Assembly (NCBI RefSeq): GCF_040802235.1
Contig: NC_133166.1
Span: 2,480,001 to 2,544,000, forward strand
Source: Manis javanica
Lineage: Eukaryota; Chordata; Mammalia; Pholidota; Manidae
Reading direction: 5' to 3'
DNA length: 64,000 bases
The notes under the pieces are model-generated. The model worked only from the letters and a program-made list of their open reading frames with translations. It was not told the origin of the DNA and made no database searches. Positions within the stretch are counted from its first letter, which is position 1; every line of letters starts with the position of its first letter. Of the stretch, positions 23,620 through 36,487 are shown piece after piece. The position numbers and the translations under genes are program-made.

Positions 23620-24650
23620 GGCAAAATTGGTGACAACAGATTCATGAGACAACTGAGATAGACAGGCAAATGGGGCAAGGGGCAAGCCATTTTGAAATCT
23701 ACTCACCCTGTGAGAAAAAGCTCAGCTTATTCTTTAACTTAGTGTGTATGTCCTTCTTTTACCCCTTAATCAACTAAGTAAATTGCTACACAGAACAAGA
23801 GACAGACCTGCACAGTGTAAATCAATGTACATGGGTAAAGAATGCTGATACCTGTATAAATACAGTCACCTAAATAACCCAATTCTTTGGACAAATCTTC
23901 AAAGGAATTGTTAATCGTCTGTTTTCCTCATGCCTTATGTCAACTCCTACCCCAAAGACCCTATAAAACCCCAAACCTAAATTATGTGTCTCTGAGCTCT
24001 TTGAGTTTGTACAGTTTACCAAATAATAATCTTGCTGCATAAGCCTATTACATTTTGTCTCTGAGTTTTTTGTTTCATGAAAAAGACCAAATTGGCCAAC
24101 CTCCGCCTCTCCTGTAAGTGTCTCTGTCGATTTTCTGTCCCATTCAGCTTTCTAGCCTCACCACAGTTTTATTCTCTCTTCCTGTTTTACTTCAGCCCAG
24201 TAAGGATGCGGACACAATCTCACTCTCCAGTGCACCACAGCTCCCCCCTATTCTGGGGTGGTAAGGAGGTGATTCCCACAAACTGAAGGTCAAGGGGTCA
24301 CCGGATGTCAGGCATCCCTGGCTTTATGAGTTGGTAAAGGATTTGCCCTCTGCTGTTAGGAGTTCCATGAACTCCCCGCTTCTCCCTCTGCTCTTCCTGG
24401 CGCTGTGCTGCCTGCACAGCTGCTGAGGTTACTTTCTACTCTTGCTTTAAGGATTCCTTTCCAGCTGGCACTTGTTGGACCTGTTCATCAGTTCTTTCCC
24501 GGTCTGAGCCCAGAGCCCTCCCCTTCCTGGCCGACGATTCCCTGAGTGTGCAGGGAGTGATCTCCCCAGACATGGCTGCCTGAGCACACCGCAGGGGGCT
24601 TCATGGGGGGAAAAGTTGAAAGATCCTGACCGCAATCTTGAACTCAATAT
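23620..24650 (+). mobile_element. LTR-like fossil (retroviral class not assigned)
   Basis: The stretch has the order of a long terminal repeat on the plus strand: a CTATAAAACC TATA-type box at 23,961-23,970, a polyadenylation-like A/T motif at 24,021-24,030, then a TTTTGTCTCTGAG stretch typical of R/U5 regions. Reverse copies lie at the same place in unit A (about 37,660-38,640) and unit B (about 46,280-47,060), so it was there before the duplications. Its direction is opposite to that of the OR gene in each unit. No internal viral genes are visible; exact ends are uncertain. It looks old. Confidence 0.45.
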
Positions 24651-24734
24651 TTTCCAGTCTGATTAGTCTCTGATTCTCATAATTATTCTAGAATTTGATT
24701 ATTTCTAAAAATAATGCCTGAAAATTGTAAATAC

Positions 24735-24870
24735 TTTACTTTGACTCAAGCACTGTGCTTAGTATTTTACAGGCATCATTATGCATTCCCACAACATCCT
24801 TCATAGATATTTTTTAAAAGATTAAAAGCAATAATTTTGCTGATGACCAAACTGAGGTTTAATAAGTAAG
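24735..24870 (-). mobile_element. MIR-like SINE fragment
   Basis: CACTGTGCTTAGTATTTTAC and ACCAAACTGAGGTTTAATAAG follow the reverse-complement MIR order. Partners are present at about 37,410-37,550 and 46,020-46,150 in the other units. Confidence 0.5.
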
Positions 24871-25672
24871 TTCTGATTATAAAATTTGTTTGTGGTATTA
24901 TCATATTCAGTGAACCTGTATTTTTGCATTATATCACCTCCTTTCATATTTCGTATTCAGTTAACCAATGCTTGTGGGCTCCATGGAGCCTCTCTTTTTG
25001 GTTATAACACTTTAACTAAAACCAATTTAATAATACTGAGAAATTCATACGGTTTACAGGTAAGTACTTTGTACATATGGAACCACATAAGTGCTTCTAA
25101 GTAGCACCTAAATCATCTTCTGGCAGAGTCTTTGGTTTCTTGGTCTTAAGACCAACTCTAACGATGAGAAGAAATATTATTCACCTCACCGAGGGCCAGT
25201 ACACTGACATGAACTCACAGTCCCTCCCAGCAAAGGGCCACCCCTTGGATCCAGACAACTTATACCAGCTCCGGCTCCCCAGGGCATTTCCTGCATTGTG
25301 CACCACAGGGGTTCATAGCTTTGAAAAAAAGGCAATTAACAAAATATTGTGTTAACTTTATTCACGAGAATCTTTTTCAGTGAAAAACAGGAGAATAATT
25401 ACTTTGAGAAACTACTCCTTACAAAATAACCTTCCCAGGAATTTTAATTGTCAAACTGCCGTATATACTGCAGTTATTAGAGAGAAGAACATAAGCCCAG
25501 AGCACATAATTAATTTACCCAAGGTAAGCTCAAAAGTAAGCACAGTCGGGAATTAAAGTATTCTGATTATGAAATTCATACTCTTTTCCCTACACCAAGT
25601 ATACTTCAGAGACACATAACCTCTGTATCTGTTCAAGTTAGACTCTACGTCCTGAGTGTCTATACAGATAGA

Positions 25673-27555
25673 CTTTATTTTTAATTTTTTATCAAGGTAT
25701 TATTGACACACACTCTTATGAAGGATTCACATGAAAAAACAATGTGGTTACTACATTCACCCGTATTATCAAGTCCCCACCCACACCCCAATGCAGTCAC
25801 TGTCCATCAGTGTAGTAAGATGGCAAAGAATCACTGTTTGCCGTCTCTGGGCTACACTGCTTTCCCTGTGAATGCCCACACCATGTGTACCAAACATAGT
25901 ATACCTTAATTCCTTCTCCCTCCCTCCCCAGCTGCCCTCACACCCCTCCCCCTTGGCAACCACCAATCCCTTTTTGAAGTCTGTGAGTCTGCTGCTGTTT
26001 TGTTCCTTCGGTTTTGTTACATTGTTATACTCCACAAATGAGGGAAATCATTTGGCACTTCTCTTTCTCCACCTGGTTTATTTCACTGAGCATAATATCC
26101 TCTAGCTCCATCCATGTATTGCAAATGGTAGGATTTGTTTCTTTCTTATGTCTGAATAGTATTCCACTGTGTACATGTACCACATCTTCCTTATCCATTC
26201 ATCTACTGATGGACACTTAGGTTGCTTCCATATCTTGGCTATTGTAAATAATGCTGCGATAAACATAGGTGAGAATATGTCTTTTTGAATCTGAGCAGTT
26301 GTATTCTTTGGATAAATTCCAAGAAGTGGGATTACTGGGTCAAATGGTATTTCTATTTTTAGTGTTTTGAGGAACCGCCATATTGCTTTCCACAATGGTT
26401 GAACTAGCTTATGTTCCCACCAGCAGTTTAGGAGGGTTGTCCTTTCCCCGCATCCTCGCCAGCATTTGTTGTTCTTAATCTTTGCGATGCTGGCCATCCT
26501 TACTGGTGTGAGGTGATATCTCATTGTGGTTTTAATTTGCATTTCCCTGATGATTAGTGATGTGGAGCATCTTTTCATGTGTCTGTTGGCCACTTGAATT
26601 TCTTCTTTGGAGAATTGGCTCTTCATATACTCTGCCCATTTTTTAATCAGGTTATTTGCTTTTTGGGTGTTGAGGCATGGGAGTTCTTTATATATTTTAG
26701 ATGTTAACCCCTTATCAGATATGTCATTTACAGTATATTCTCTCATACTCTAGGATGCCTTTTTGTTCTGTTGATGGTGTCCTTTGCCATACAGAAACTT
26801 TTATTTTGATGTAGCCCCGTGAGTTCATTTTTGGTTTTGTTTCCCTTGCCTGGGAGATGTGTTCAGGAAGAAGTTGCTCATGCTTATATTCAGGGGATTT
26901 TTGCCTACGTTGTCTTCTAAGAGTCTTTGGTTTCATCACTTACATTCAAGTCTTTGATCCATTTTGAGTTTACTTTTGTGTATGGGGTAAAACAATAATA
27001 GAGCCTCATTCTCTTGCATGTAGCTGTCCAGTTTTGCCAACACCAGCTGTGGAAGAGGCTGTCATTTCCCCATTGTATGTCCATGGCTCCTTTATCACAA
27101 ATTCATTGACCATATATGGTTGGGTTTCTATCAGGACCCTCTAGTCTGTACCCATGGTCTATGGGTGTGTTGTTGTGCCTGTACCAAATTATCTTGATTA
27201 CTGTGGCTTTGTAGTAGAGCTTGAAGTTGGGGAGCATAATGCCCCAAGCTTTATTCTTCCTTCTCAGGATTGCTTTGGCTACTCAGGGTTTTTTGTGGTT
27301 CCATGTGAATTTTAGAACGATTTTCTCTAGTTCATTGAAGAATGCTGTTGGTATTTTGATAGGAATTGCATTGAATCTGTAGATTGCTTTCGGCATAATG
27401 GCCATTTTGACAATATTAATTCTTCCTATCCCTGAACATGGGATGTGTTTCCATTTATTGGTATCTTCTTTAATTTCTCTCATGAGTGGCTGGTAGTTTT
27501 CAGGGAATAGGTTCTTTCACTTCCTTGGTTAGGTTTATTCCTTGATATTTTACCC
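25673..27555 (-). mobile_element. LINE-1 3' part (ORF2 C-terminus and 3' UTR), cut by a younger L1
   Basis: Read on minus, ORF2 sequence runs from 27,555 through a 214-codon open C-terminal piece (26,746-26,102, with the Cys-rich region and the [17 protein letters not shown]-type end) into a 3' UTR that ends in an A-rich tail near 25,673. It is interrupted at 27,555 by the poly(A) end of the next L1. The expected 5' continuation is not found past 33,563, so it is either 5'-lost or split by later rearrangement. The ORF2 part has several frameshifts. Confidence 0.87.
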
Positions 27556-30500
27556 TTTTTTAAAAAATTTTTATTTTGGTATCATTAATCTACAATTACA
27601 TGAAGGACATTATGTTACTAGGCTCCCCCCTTCACCAAGTCCCCCCCACATCCCCATTCACACTCACTGTCCATCAACACAGTAAGATGCTGTAAAATCA
27701 CTACTTGTCTTCACTGTGTTGCGCAGCCCTCCCCGTGCCCCCCCTACACTATACATGCTAATCGTAATGCCCCCTTTCTTTTTTCCCCACCCTTATATCT
27801 CCCTTCCCACCCATCCTCCCCAGTCCCTTTTCCTTTGGTAACTATTAGTCCATTCTTGGGTTCTGTGCTTCTGCTGCTGTTTTGTTCCTTCAGTTTTCTT
27901 TTGTTCTTACACTCCGCATATGAGTGAAATCATTTGGTACTTGTCTTCTCCTCCTGGCTTATTTCACTGAGCATAATACCCTCTAGCTCCATCCATGTTG
28001 TTGCGAATGGTAGGATCTGTTTTTTTCTTAATTGTGTATATGTACCACATCTTCTTTATCCATTCATTTACTGATGGACACTCAGGTTGCTTCCATATCT
28101 TGGCTATTGTAAATAGTGCAGCAATAAACATAGGGGTGCATCTGTCTTTTTCAAACTGGAGTGCTGCATTCTTGGGGTAAATTCCTAGAAGTGGAATTCC
28201 TGGGTCAAATGGTATTTCTATTTTGAGCATTCTGAGGAACCTCCATACTACTTTCCATAATGGTTGAACTAATTTACATTCCCACCAGCAGTGTAGGAGG
28301 GTTCCCCTTTCTCCACAATCTCGCCAACATTTGTTGTCGTTTGTCTTTTGGATGGTAGCGATCCTTACTGGTGTGAGGTGATATCTCATTGTGGTTTTAA
28401 TTTGCATTTCTCTGCTGACAAGCAATGTGGAGAATCTTTTCATGTGCCTGTTGGCCATCTGAATTTCTTCTTTAGAGAACTGTCTATTCAGCTCCTCTGC
28501 CCATTTTTTAATTGGATTATTTGCTTTTTGTTTGTTGAGGTGTGTGAGCTCTTTATATATTTTGGATGTCAACCCTTTATCGGATCTGTCATTTTCGAAT
28601 ATATTCTCCCATACTGTAGGATACCTTTTTGTTCTATTGATGGTATCCTTTGCTGTATAGAAGCTTTTCAGCTCTATACAGTCCCATTTGTTCATTTTTC
28701 CTTTTGTTTCCCTTGCCCAGGGAGATATGTTCAAAAAGAAGTCACTCATGTTTATGTCTAAGAGATTTTGGCCTATGTTTTTTTCTAAGAGTTTTATGGT
28801 TTCATAACTTACATTCAAGTCTTTGATCCATTTTGAATTTACTTTTCTGTATGGGGTTAGACAGTGATCCAGTTTCATTCTCCTACATGTAGCTGTCCAG
28901 TTTTGCCAGCATCATCTGTTGAAGAGACTGTCATTTCCCCATTGTATGTCCATGGCCCCTTTATCACATATTAGTTGACCATATATGTTTGGGTTAATGT
29001 TTGGAGTCTCTATTCTGTTCCATTGGTCTGTGGCTCTGTTCTTGTGCCAGTGCCAAATTGTCTTGATTACTGTGGCTTTGTAGTAGAGCTTGAAGTTGGG
29101 AAGGGAGATCCCCCCCACTTTATTCTTCCTTCTCAGGATTGCTTTAGCTATTCGGGATCTTTGGTGTTTCCATATGAATTTTTGAACTGTTTATTGCAGT
29201 TCATTGAACAATGTTGTTGGTAATTTGAGAGGGACTGCATCGAATCTGTATATTGCTTTGGGCAGGATGGCCATTTTGACGATATTAATTCTTCCTAGCC
29301 AGGAGCATGGGATGAGTTTCCATTTGTTAGTGACTTCTTTAATTTCTCTTAAGAGTGTCTTGTAGTTTTCAGCGTATAGGTCTTTCACTTCCTTGGTTAG
29401 GTTTATTCCTAGGTATTTTATTCTTTTTGATTCTATTGTGAATGGAATTGTCTTCCTGATTTCTCTTTCTATTAGTTCATTGTTAGTGTATAAGAAAGTC
29501 ACAGATTTCTGTGTGTTAATATTATATCCTGCAACTTTGCTGAATGCTGATATTAGCTCTAATTGTTTCATAGTGGAGTCTTCAGGGTTTTTTATGTACA
29601 ATATCATGTCATCTGCAAATAGTGACAGTTTGACCTTTTCTTTATCAATCTGGATTCCTTGTATTTCTTTGTTTTGTCTAACTGCCGTGGCTAGGACCTC
29701 CAGTACTATGTTGAATAACAGTGGGGAGAGTGGGCATCCCTGTCTTGTTTCCGATTGCAGAGGAAAAGCTTTCAGCTTCTCGCTGTTCAGTATGATGTTG
29801 GCTGTGGGTTTATCATATATGGCCTTTATTATGTTGAGGTACTTGCCCTCTATACCCATTTTGTTGAGTGTTTTTATCATGAATGGATGTTGAATTTTAT
29901 CAAATGCTTTTTAAGCATCTACAGAGATGATCATGTGGTTTTTGTCTTTCTTTTTGTTGATGTGGTGGATGATGTTGATGGATTTTCAAATGTACCATCC
30001 TTGCATCCCTGGGATGTATCCCACTTGGTCATGGTGTATGATCCTTTTGATGTATTTTTGAATTCGGTTTGCTAATATTTTGTTGAGAATTTTTGCATCT
30101 ATGTTCATCAGGGATATTGGTCTGTGGCTTTCTTTTTTGGTGGGGTCTTTGCCTGGTTTTGGAGTTAGGGTGATGTTGGCTTCATAGAATGAGTTTGGGA
30201 GTATTCCCTCCTCTTCTATTTTTTGGAAAACTTTAAGGAGAATGGATATTATGTCTTCTCTGTATGTCTGATAAAATTCTCAGGTAAATCCATCTGGCCC
30301 GGAGGTTTTGTTCTTTGGTAGTTTTTTGATTAGCGCTTCAATTTCGTAGCTGGTAATTGGTCTGGTTAGATTTTCTGTTTCTTTCGGGGTCAGTCCTAGA
30401 AGGTTGTATTTTTCTAGGAAGTTGTCCATTTCTCCTAGGTTTCCCAGCTTGTTAGCATATAGGTTTTCTTAGTACTGTCTAATAATTCTTTGTATTTCTG

Positions 30501-33500
30501 TGGGGTCCGTCCTGATTTTTCCTTTCTCGTTTCTGATTCTGTTGATTTGTGTTGACTCTCTTTTCCTCTTAATATGTCTGGCTAGAGCCTTATCTATTTT
30601 GTTTATTTTCTCGAAGAACCAGCTTTTGGTTTCATTGATTTTTTCTATTGTTTTCTTCTTCTCAATTTTATTTATTTCTTCTCTGATCTTTATTATGTCC
30701 CTCCTTCTGCTGACCTTAGGCCTCATTTGTTCTTCTTTTTCCAGTTTCGATAATTGTGATATTAGACCATTCATTTGGATTATTCTTCCTTCTTTAAATA
30801 TGCCTGGATTGCTATATACTTTCTCTTAAGACTGCTTTTGCTGTATCTCACAGTAGTTGGGGCTTAGTGTTGTTGTTGTTGTTTGTTTCCATATATTGCT
30901 GAATCTCCATTTTGATTTGGTCATTGATCCATTGATTATTTAGAGTGTGTTGTTAAGCCTCCATGTGTTTGTGAGCCTTTTTGCTTTCTTTTTACAATTT
31001 ATTTCTACTTTTATTCCTTTGTGGTCTGAAAAGTTGGTTGGTAGGTTTTCAATCTTTTGGAATTTACTGAGGCTCTTTTTGTGATCTAGTATGTGGTCTA
31101 TTCTGGAGAATGTTCCAAGTGCACTTGAGAAGAATGTGTATCCTGTTGCTTTTGGGTGTAGAGTTCTGTAGATGTGTATTAGGTCCATCTGTTCCAGTGT
31201 GTTGTTCAGTGCCTCTGTGTCCTTACTTATTTTCTATCTGGTGGATCTGTCCTTTGGAGTGAGTGGTGTGTTGAAGTCTCCCAGAATGAATGCCTTACAT
31301 TCTATTTCCTCCTTTAATTCTGTTTATATTTGTTTGACATATGTTGGTGCTCCTGTATTGGGTGCATATATATTTATAATGGTTATATCCTCTTGTTGGA
31401 CTGAGCCCTTTATCATTACGTAATGTCCTTCTTTATCTTTTGTTACTTTATTTTGAAGTTTCTTTTGTCTGATACTAGTATTGCAACACCTGCTTTTTTC
31501 TCTCTGTTGTTTGCATGAAATATCTTTTTCCATCCCTTGACTTTAAGTCTGTGCATGCCTTTGGGTTTGAGGTGAGTCTCTTGTAAGCAGCATATGGATT
31601 GGTCTTGCTTTTTTATCCATTCTATTACTCTGTGTCTTTTGATTGGTGCATTCAGTCCATTTACATTTAGGGTGATTATTGAAAGGTATATACTTATTGC
31701 CATTGCAGGCTTTAAGTTTGTGGTTACCAAAGGTTCAGGGTTAGCTTCTTTACTATCTTACTGTCTAACTTAACTCGCCTATTGAGCTACTATAAACATG
31801 GTCTGATGATTCTTTATTTCTTTCCCTTCTTATTCCTCCTCCTCCCTTCTTCATATGTTGGGTGTTTTGTTCTGTGCTCTTTTTAGGAGTGCTCCCATCT
31901 AGAGCAGTCCCTGTAGGATACCCTGTAGATGTGGTTTTTGGGAGGCAAATTCCCTCAACTTTTGCTTTTCTGGGAATTGTTTGATCCCTCCTTCATATTT
32001 AAATGATAATTGTGCTGGGTACAGTAATCTTGGTTCAAGGCCCTTCTGTTTCATTGCATTAAGTATATCATGCCATTCTCTTCTGGCCTGTAGGGTTTCT
32101 GTTGAGAAGTCTGATGATAGCCTGATGGGTTTCCCTTTGTAGGTGACCTTTTTTTTCTCTCTGGTTGCCTTTAATACTCTGTCCTTGTCTTTGATCTTTG
32201 CCATTTTAATTATTATGTGTCTTGGTGTTGCCCTCCTTGGATCCCTTGTTGTGGGAGTTCTGTGTACCTCTGTGGTCTGAGCGGCCATTTCCTCCCCTAG
32301 TTTTGGGAAGTTTTCAGCAATTATTTCTTCAAAGACCCTTTCTATCCCTTTTTGTCTCTCTTCTTCTTCTGGTACCCCTATAATGCAGATATCGTTTTGT
32401 TTCAATTGGTCACACAGTTCTCTTAAAATTCTTTCATTCCTGGAGATCCTTTTATCTCTCTCTGCATTAGCTTCTCTGCATTCCTGTTCTCTGTTTTCTA
32501 GTCCATTAATGGTCTCTTGCATCTCATCCATTCTGTTTTGAAGTCCTTCCAGAGCTTGTTTTATTTCTGTATTCTCCCTCTTTAGTTCTTGCATATTTCT
32601 CTGCAAGTCCAATAACATGGTTTTGACTTTTGATTTGAATTCTTTTTCAGAAATACTGGTTAAATCTATTTCCCAGGTTCCTTCTCAGGGGAAGATGTCA
32701 AAGCCGTCTGGGTTAGTCTTGTCTGGATCAAATTTTTTTGCCTTTTCATGTTGATAGGTGCAATGGTGAGCTATTGACTTTCTGTCAGCTGGGAGAGCCA
32801 AGTCTTTCCACTTGCTCCTGGCCTTTCTTTACTGGGACAACTGTGACCCCTAGTGGCTCGTGTTGGGCAATTGCATGTAGACTGGGTCTGTATCTTGCCC
32901 AGCCGGTATGGAGGAATCTCCCTTGCTGTGGGCATGGCCAGCCTCAGGCTCCTGCTCTGCTATGGCTGTGCCCCAGAGGGGTAATGGACTGGGGTCTGTT
33001 TGTCTGTTTACCTCTGTGAGGGGTCTCAGAGCTGTTGCCCACGGGGTTAGTGTGCCCGGAGTTCCCTGGAATTTCCAGCTGCTGGACTGTGACCCAGGAT
33101 GCTTCCTTTCAGCTGTGGCATCCCTGTCCCTTTAAGACTTTCAAAAAGCACTCACTTTTCTTTATCACATGTGCCCCGGCTTTGAGACCCGCTCAAAGAT
33201 CTTGCTGCCCTGTTTCCCTAGTTTCCAGCACCCCATGCATGCCCTGTGTCTGTGCTCTGGTGCGGATGGCCTGGGCTGGGTTTTCAGCAGTACTGGGCTC
33301 CCTCTCCCTCCCAGCTCTGACTCCTCTCCTCCCACCAGGAGCTGGGGTGAGGGGCACTTGGGTCCCTCCGGGCCGGGACTTGTATCTTACCCCTTTCACC
33401 AGGCACTGCATTCTCACAGGTGTGGATGTAGTCTGACTGTTGTCCTGTTTCTTCTGGTCTCTCTTTTAGGATTAGTTGTATTTGTTGTATTTTCAAAAAT

Positions 33501-33563
33501 ATATATGTTTTTGGTAGGAGATTTCCACTGTCCTACGCATGCCGCCATCTTTGCTCCACCTCC
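27556..33563 (-). mobile_element. Nearly full-length LINE-1, inactive
   Basis: About 6.0 kb on the minus strand with all parts: 5' UTR (33,563 to about 32,750); ORF1 with a 239-codon open piece 32,618-31,899 (coiled coil, GVPEEEE, RRM and C-terminal domain; about 50-60 N-terminal residues are split off); ORF2 from 31,730 with the endonuclease start (ITLNVNGLNAPIKRHR, CCLQETH); reverse transcriptase 29,880-29,191 with FADD; C-terminal part 28,878-27,964; then a 3' UTR and a poly(A) tract near 27,556-27,572. ORF2 is split into at least six frames, so it cannot retrotranspose. Its 5' end abuts a 17-base sequence that is also found at an L1 3' end at 61,384-61,400. Confidence 0.93.
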
Positions 33564-33580
33564 TAGTAATTACAATTCTT
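33564..33580. repeat. Right flank of L1 insertion (candidate target-site duplication)
   Basis: TAGTAATTACAATTCTT directly follows the L1 5' end. The identical 17 bases precede the L1 3' end in unit C (61,384-61,400), and unit B has the uninterrupted version (42,832-42,848). Confidence 0.65.
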
Positions 33581-35149
33581 ATGTTTGTTTCATAGATAAG
33601 AGAGTCAAGGCTTAACATAATTAATTCATTTTATAAGGTCTTCTGACACCTGGTGAGCAGTGATAGAGACCTGAGTTCCATGCTATTTACCCTAAAATCC
33701 TAGTGCTATCTCTAGTTAGTCTAACTTCTAATCAGGGCTACCTTTGATTCCCAGGATATGGTACCTAATTGGACTTCCACAAGAAGGAATTCGCTCCTCA
33801 TAGGAAACTACCTCCCTCAAAAATATACCTTATTTTGAAATACAATTTGTCTATATATTTCAGTGTTCAGACTGTGCATTCTGTGAGTATGTTTGCCTTT
33901 GGGTTTTCTTGTATGTACCTGCAAGTAGCACAGAATGGTCAGAGATTTCTAGTTATGGTAAATAATGTGGGATAACGACCAATTCCTTTAAAGCTTCTGT
34001 GCCATCATCAGAGCAGACCACACTGTGCATTTGACTGATATGTTACTTGAGAATTAGGGAACCCCATCTATTCATCCACTCAGCAAATATGATGTGTGCC
34101 TCCTCTGAGCGAGAGTCCTTTTAAGCACAGGCATCCAGCAATGCAAAAAACAAATCACAAAACATGCTCTTAATACAAGCATGTCTTGGAGAGTGGGGAC
34201 AGACAGCCAATAAAGTCATTAAGTCAATTATATGGTAACTCTGAAGAGGAATAAAGCAGGCAAGATAATAGAGAATACAGAGTGCTGGAGGTGGGACTGA
34301 GTGGCACAGATTTGAAGACAGTGATCAGGGAAGAATTCCTCAAGATGGTGATAATTTTTGAGCAACTAAAGGAAGTAAAAAGATGTTTTCAGCAGAATGA
34401 AAGCAAGTGTGAATATTTCAAATGCGAATGTGCTTTGAGCTACGAATAAAATGTGTGTGTACATATGAGTGTGTAGATTTCATGTGGAAAAATGTAGGTA
34501 TTTGTAGTCTAGAGTTTCCCTGAGAAAGAAGCGTCCATTTTTGTTGCAAAGCTGCTCATTTCTATTTATGTTCTCCTCTCACTGGAGCATCAACCACCCT
34601 TACACGAGGACAGGTGAATTAGAGCATAAAGCTCACAAAGTCAAGGCTTATTTCAAAATGTGACTACCAGCAAGAACACCTAAATGAGGGGGATTTATGT
34701 CATGGCAGGAGAAGGCGCAGGAGGAATTTGCTAGAGTAGAAAGAGCACAAAATTCGGAGTCAGAGGCACTCAGTTTTAGACTCAGCCAAGCCTGCTGATT
34801 CTCCTTACAATCCCCAGTAGTCCCACTGTACTATTAGGAGGGTCCTAGTTTCCTCATTTTTGATCCCAGAGGAACGGGGAGTAGCATGTTCAGGGATCAT
34901 TACTCAGACCTGCAGTGAACAATTGATTCGGGCAGAGCCAGTTGCTTCCCTCAGCACCACGTTTTTTGCCACAGCCCTTGACCTTTCAAGCATGTTAACA
35001 TTGGTCCAGGCTAAGCCATTGTCTCTGAGAATATTCTGAGTGTGGCATAAAATCCCTCTGCCATCTCACCTACCATCATTCCAACAAACACTCTCTATAT
35101 TACAGACAGATGGACAAGCTGGGGACAGCCCCTCCGCCCTTCATTCATT

Positions 35150-35500
35150 CCATTTCCCGCTTTTGTGCCTCCGCACCGGTAGTTCCTTTTCCTTTGCCAG
35201 AAAGGCCTTCCTCCCACGTGGTAACTACCCAGGAATCTTCAGGCACGTGTACATGTGTCTCCCGTCCCCCTCCTGTGTAAACCATCTCAGAGCAGACACA
35301 GCGCTTCCCTCATGGCCCCTAACAAGCTCTTCCCACTGGTCTGCCTCCTGCCAGCAAGTACGTAGGTAATCCTGTCATAACCTATCACAGTGTTTACCAA
35401 AGTTTGGTTTCTTCCATCTGGATGTCGGTCCCCACGCCTTAATTGTCTCTCTTGTCCAAGGCACCTGGCAGAGTCTCTAGGACACAGTACATGTTAGATC
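35150..35500 (+). mobile_element. L2 LINE 3' fragment
   Basis: CCTTTGCCAGAAAGGCCTTCC, AACCTATCACAGTGTTTAC and GGCACCTGGCAGAGTCTCTA follow the order of the L2 3' region. The unit B partner is at 44,397-44,760. Confidence 0.6.
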
Positions 35501-35619
35501 AGTGTGCAGGCTGGGGGACAGATGATGAGCTCTGAGGGATCTGCTTTTGAATCTTGGCCCGCAAGCCTCACAGTTTTAGACCTTGAATAATATAAATCTC
35601 AGCTCATCTGTAAATAATT

Positions 35620-35760
35620 TCTATGATTCAGCTCCTCTGTAAAATGGGTATACTAATCACATTCACAAGATTATTATAAATGCAAAATATGAATGATTCA
35701 TTAAAGTACTCAATAGAGAGCCTGGCACATGCTAAGCACTCAAAAATTATTACCGTAATG
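35620..35760 (+). mobile_element. MIR SINE fragment
   Basis: CTCCTCTGTAAAATGGGTAT, then GCCTGGCACATGCTAAGCAC, matches MIR in the sense direction. The unit B partner is at 44,865-45,020. Confidence 0.75.
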
Positions 35761-35831
35761 AAGGAGAAGCTTGAAGAATTGATTTTGCAGACATTAGGCA
35801 ATATGATACCCATTTTGTCATTTAAAAATTG

Positions 35832-36487
35832 GGAAGCAACCTTGGAATTTACCCGAAGAATACAACTTCTCAGACTCAAAAAGACATATGCACTCCTTTG
35901 TTTATTGCAGCACTTTTTACAGTAGCCAAGATATGGAAGCAACCTAAGTGTCCATCAGTAGATGATTGGATAAAGAAGTTGTGGTACATATACACGATGG
36001 AATACTATTCAGCCATAAGAAAGAAACAAATCCTACCATTTGCAACAACAAGGATGGAGCTGGAGGATATTATGCTCAGTGAAATAAGCCACACCAAGAA
36101 AGACAAGTACCAAATGATTTCCCTCATTTGTGGGGTATAACAATGAAGCAAAACTGAAGGAACAAAATAGCAGCAGACTCAGAGACTCCTAGAAGGAAAT
36201 AGTGGTTATCAAAGGGGAGGGGTCTGGGAGGGTGAGTCAGGAGGGAGGGAGATGGGGATTGAGGAGTATTATGTTTAGTACACATGGTGTGAGGGGTCAC
36301 AGGGAAAACAGTGTAGCACATAGAAGGCAAATAGTGAATCTGTGACATCTTACTACACTGATGGACAGTGTCTAAATTGGGGTGGGGGGGACTTGATAAT
36401 ATGGGTACATGTAGTAACCACATTGTTTTTTCATGTGAAACCTTCATAAGAGTGTATATCAATAATACCTTAATATAAGAAAAAAAA
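35832..36487 (+). mobile_element. 5'-truncated LINE-1 with target-site duplication
   Basis: This is a 0.65 kb 3' fragment of L1 on the plus strand. It opens in the ORF2 C-terminus (LGIYPKNTT, then [19 protein letters not shown] and the [15 protein letters not shown] end at about 36,030), followed by a 3' UTR and short poly(A) at 36,480-36,487. The flanks repeat AAAAATTG (35,824-35,831 and 36,483-36,490). Unit B has the uninterrupted site at about 45,083-45,100, so the insertion is specific to unit A. The ORF2 end is open for 103 codons, which suggests a fairly recent insertion. Confidence 0.92.

Larger units (their letters stand above)
17660..25672 (-). repeat. Inverted copy of the OR9G segmental duplication (left arm)
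   Basis: This 8 kb block is the reverse complement of the unit seen again at 33.6-42.4 kb and 42.4-51.8 kb. Matching landmarks: 25,150-25,320 with 36,961-37,100 and 45,549-45,680; 23,041-23,110 with 39,190-39,260 and 47,114-47,185; the OR genes; 19,130-19,260 with 42,150-42,240; 18,430-18,540 with 50,905-51,010; 17,700-17,940 with 51,528-51,775. It runs beyond the tandem junction that ends unit A, so it and unit B keep the original downstream flank. Its inner end meets the 3' tail of an L1 at about 25,672. Apart from the OR gene and the repeats listed separately I see no gene in it. Confidence 0.88.

Noticed and set aside
28348-28761. Plus-strand hydrophobic frames over the L1s (also 29,393-29,893, 62,240-62,599, 63,311-63,811)
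   Set aside because: Antisense of L1 ORF2; they recur at the same consensus position in each L1.
30860-30890. GTT-rich microsatellite
   Set aside because: Short, imperfect and part of the L1 ORF2 sequence.
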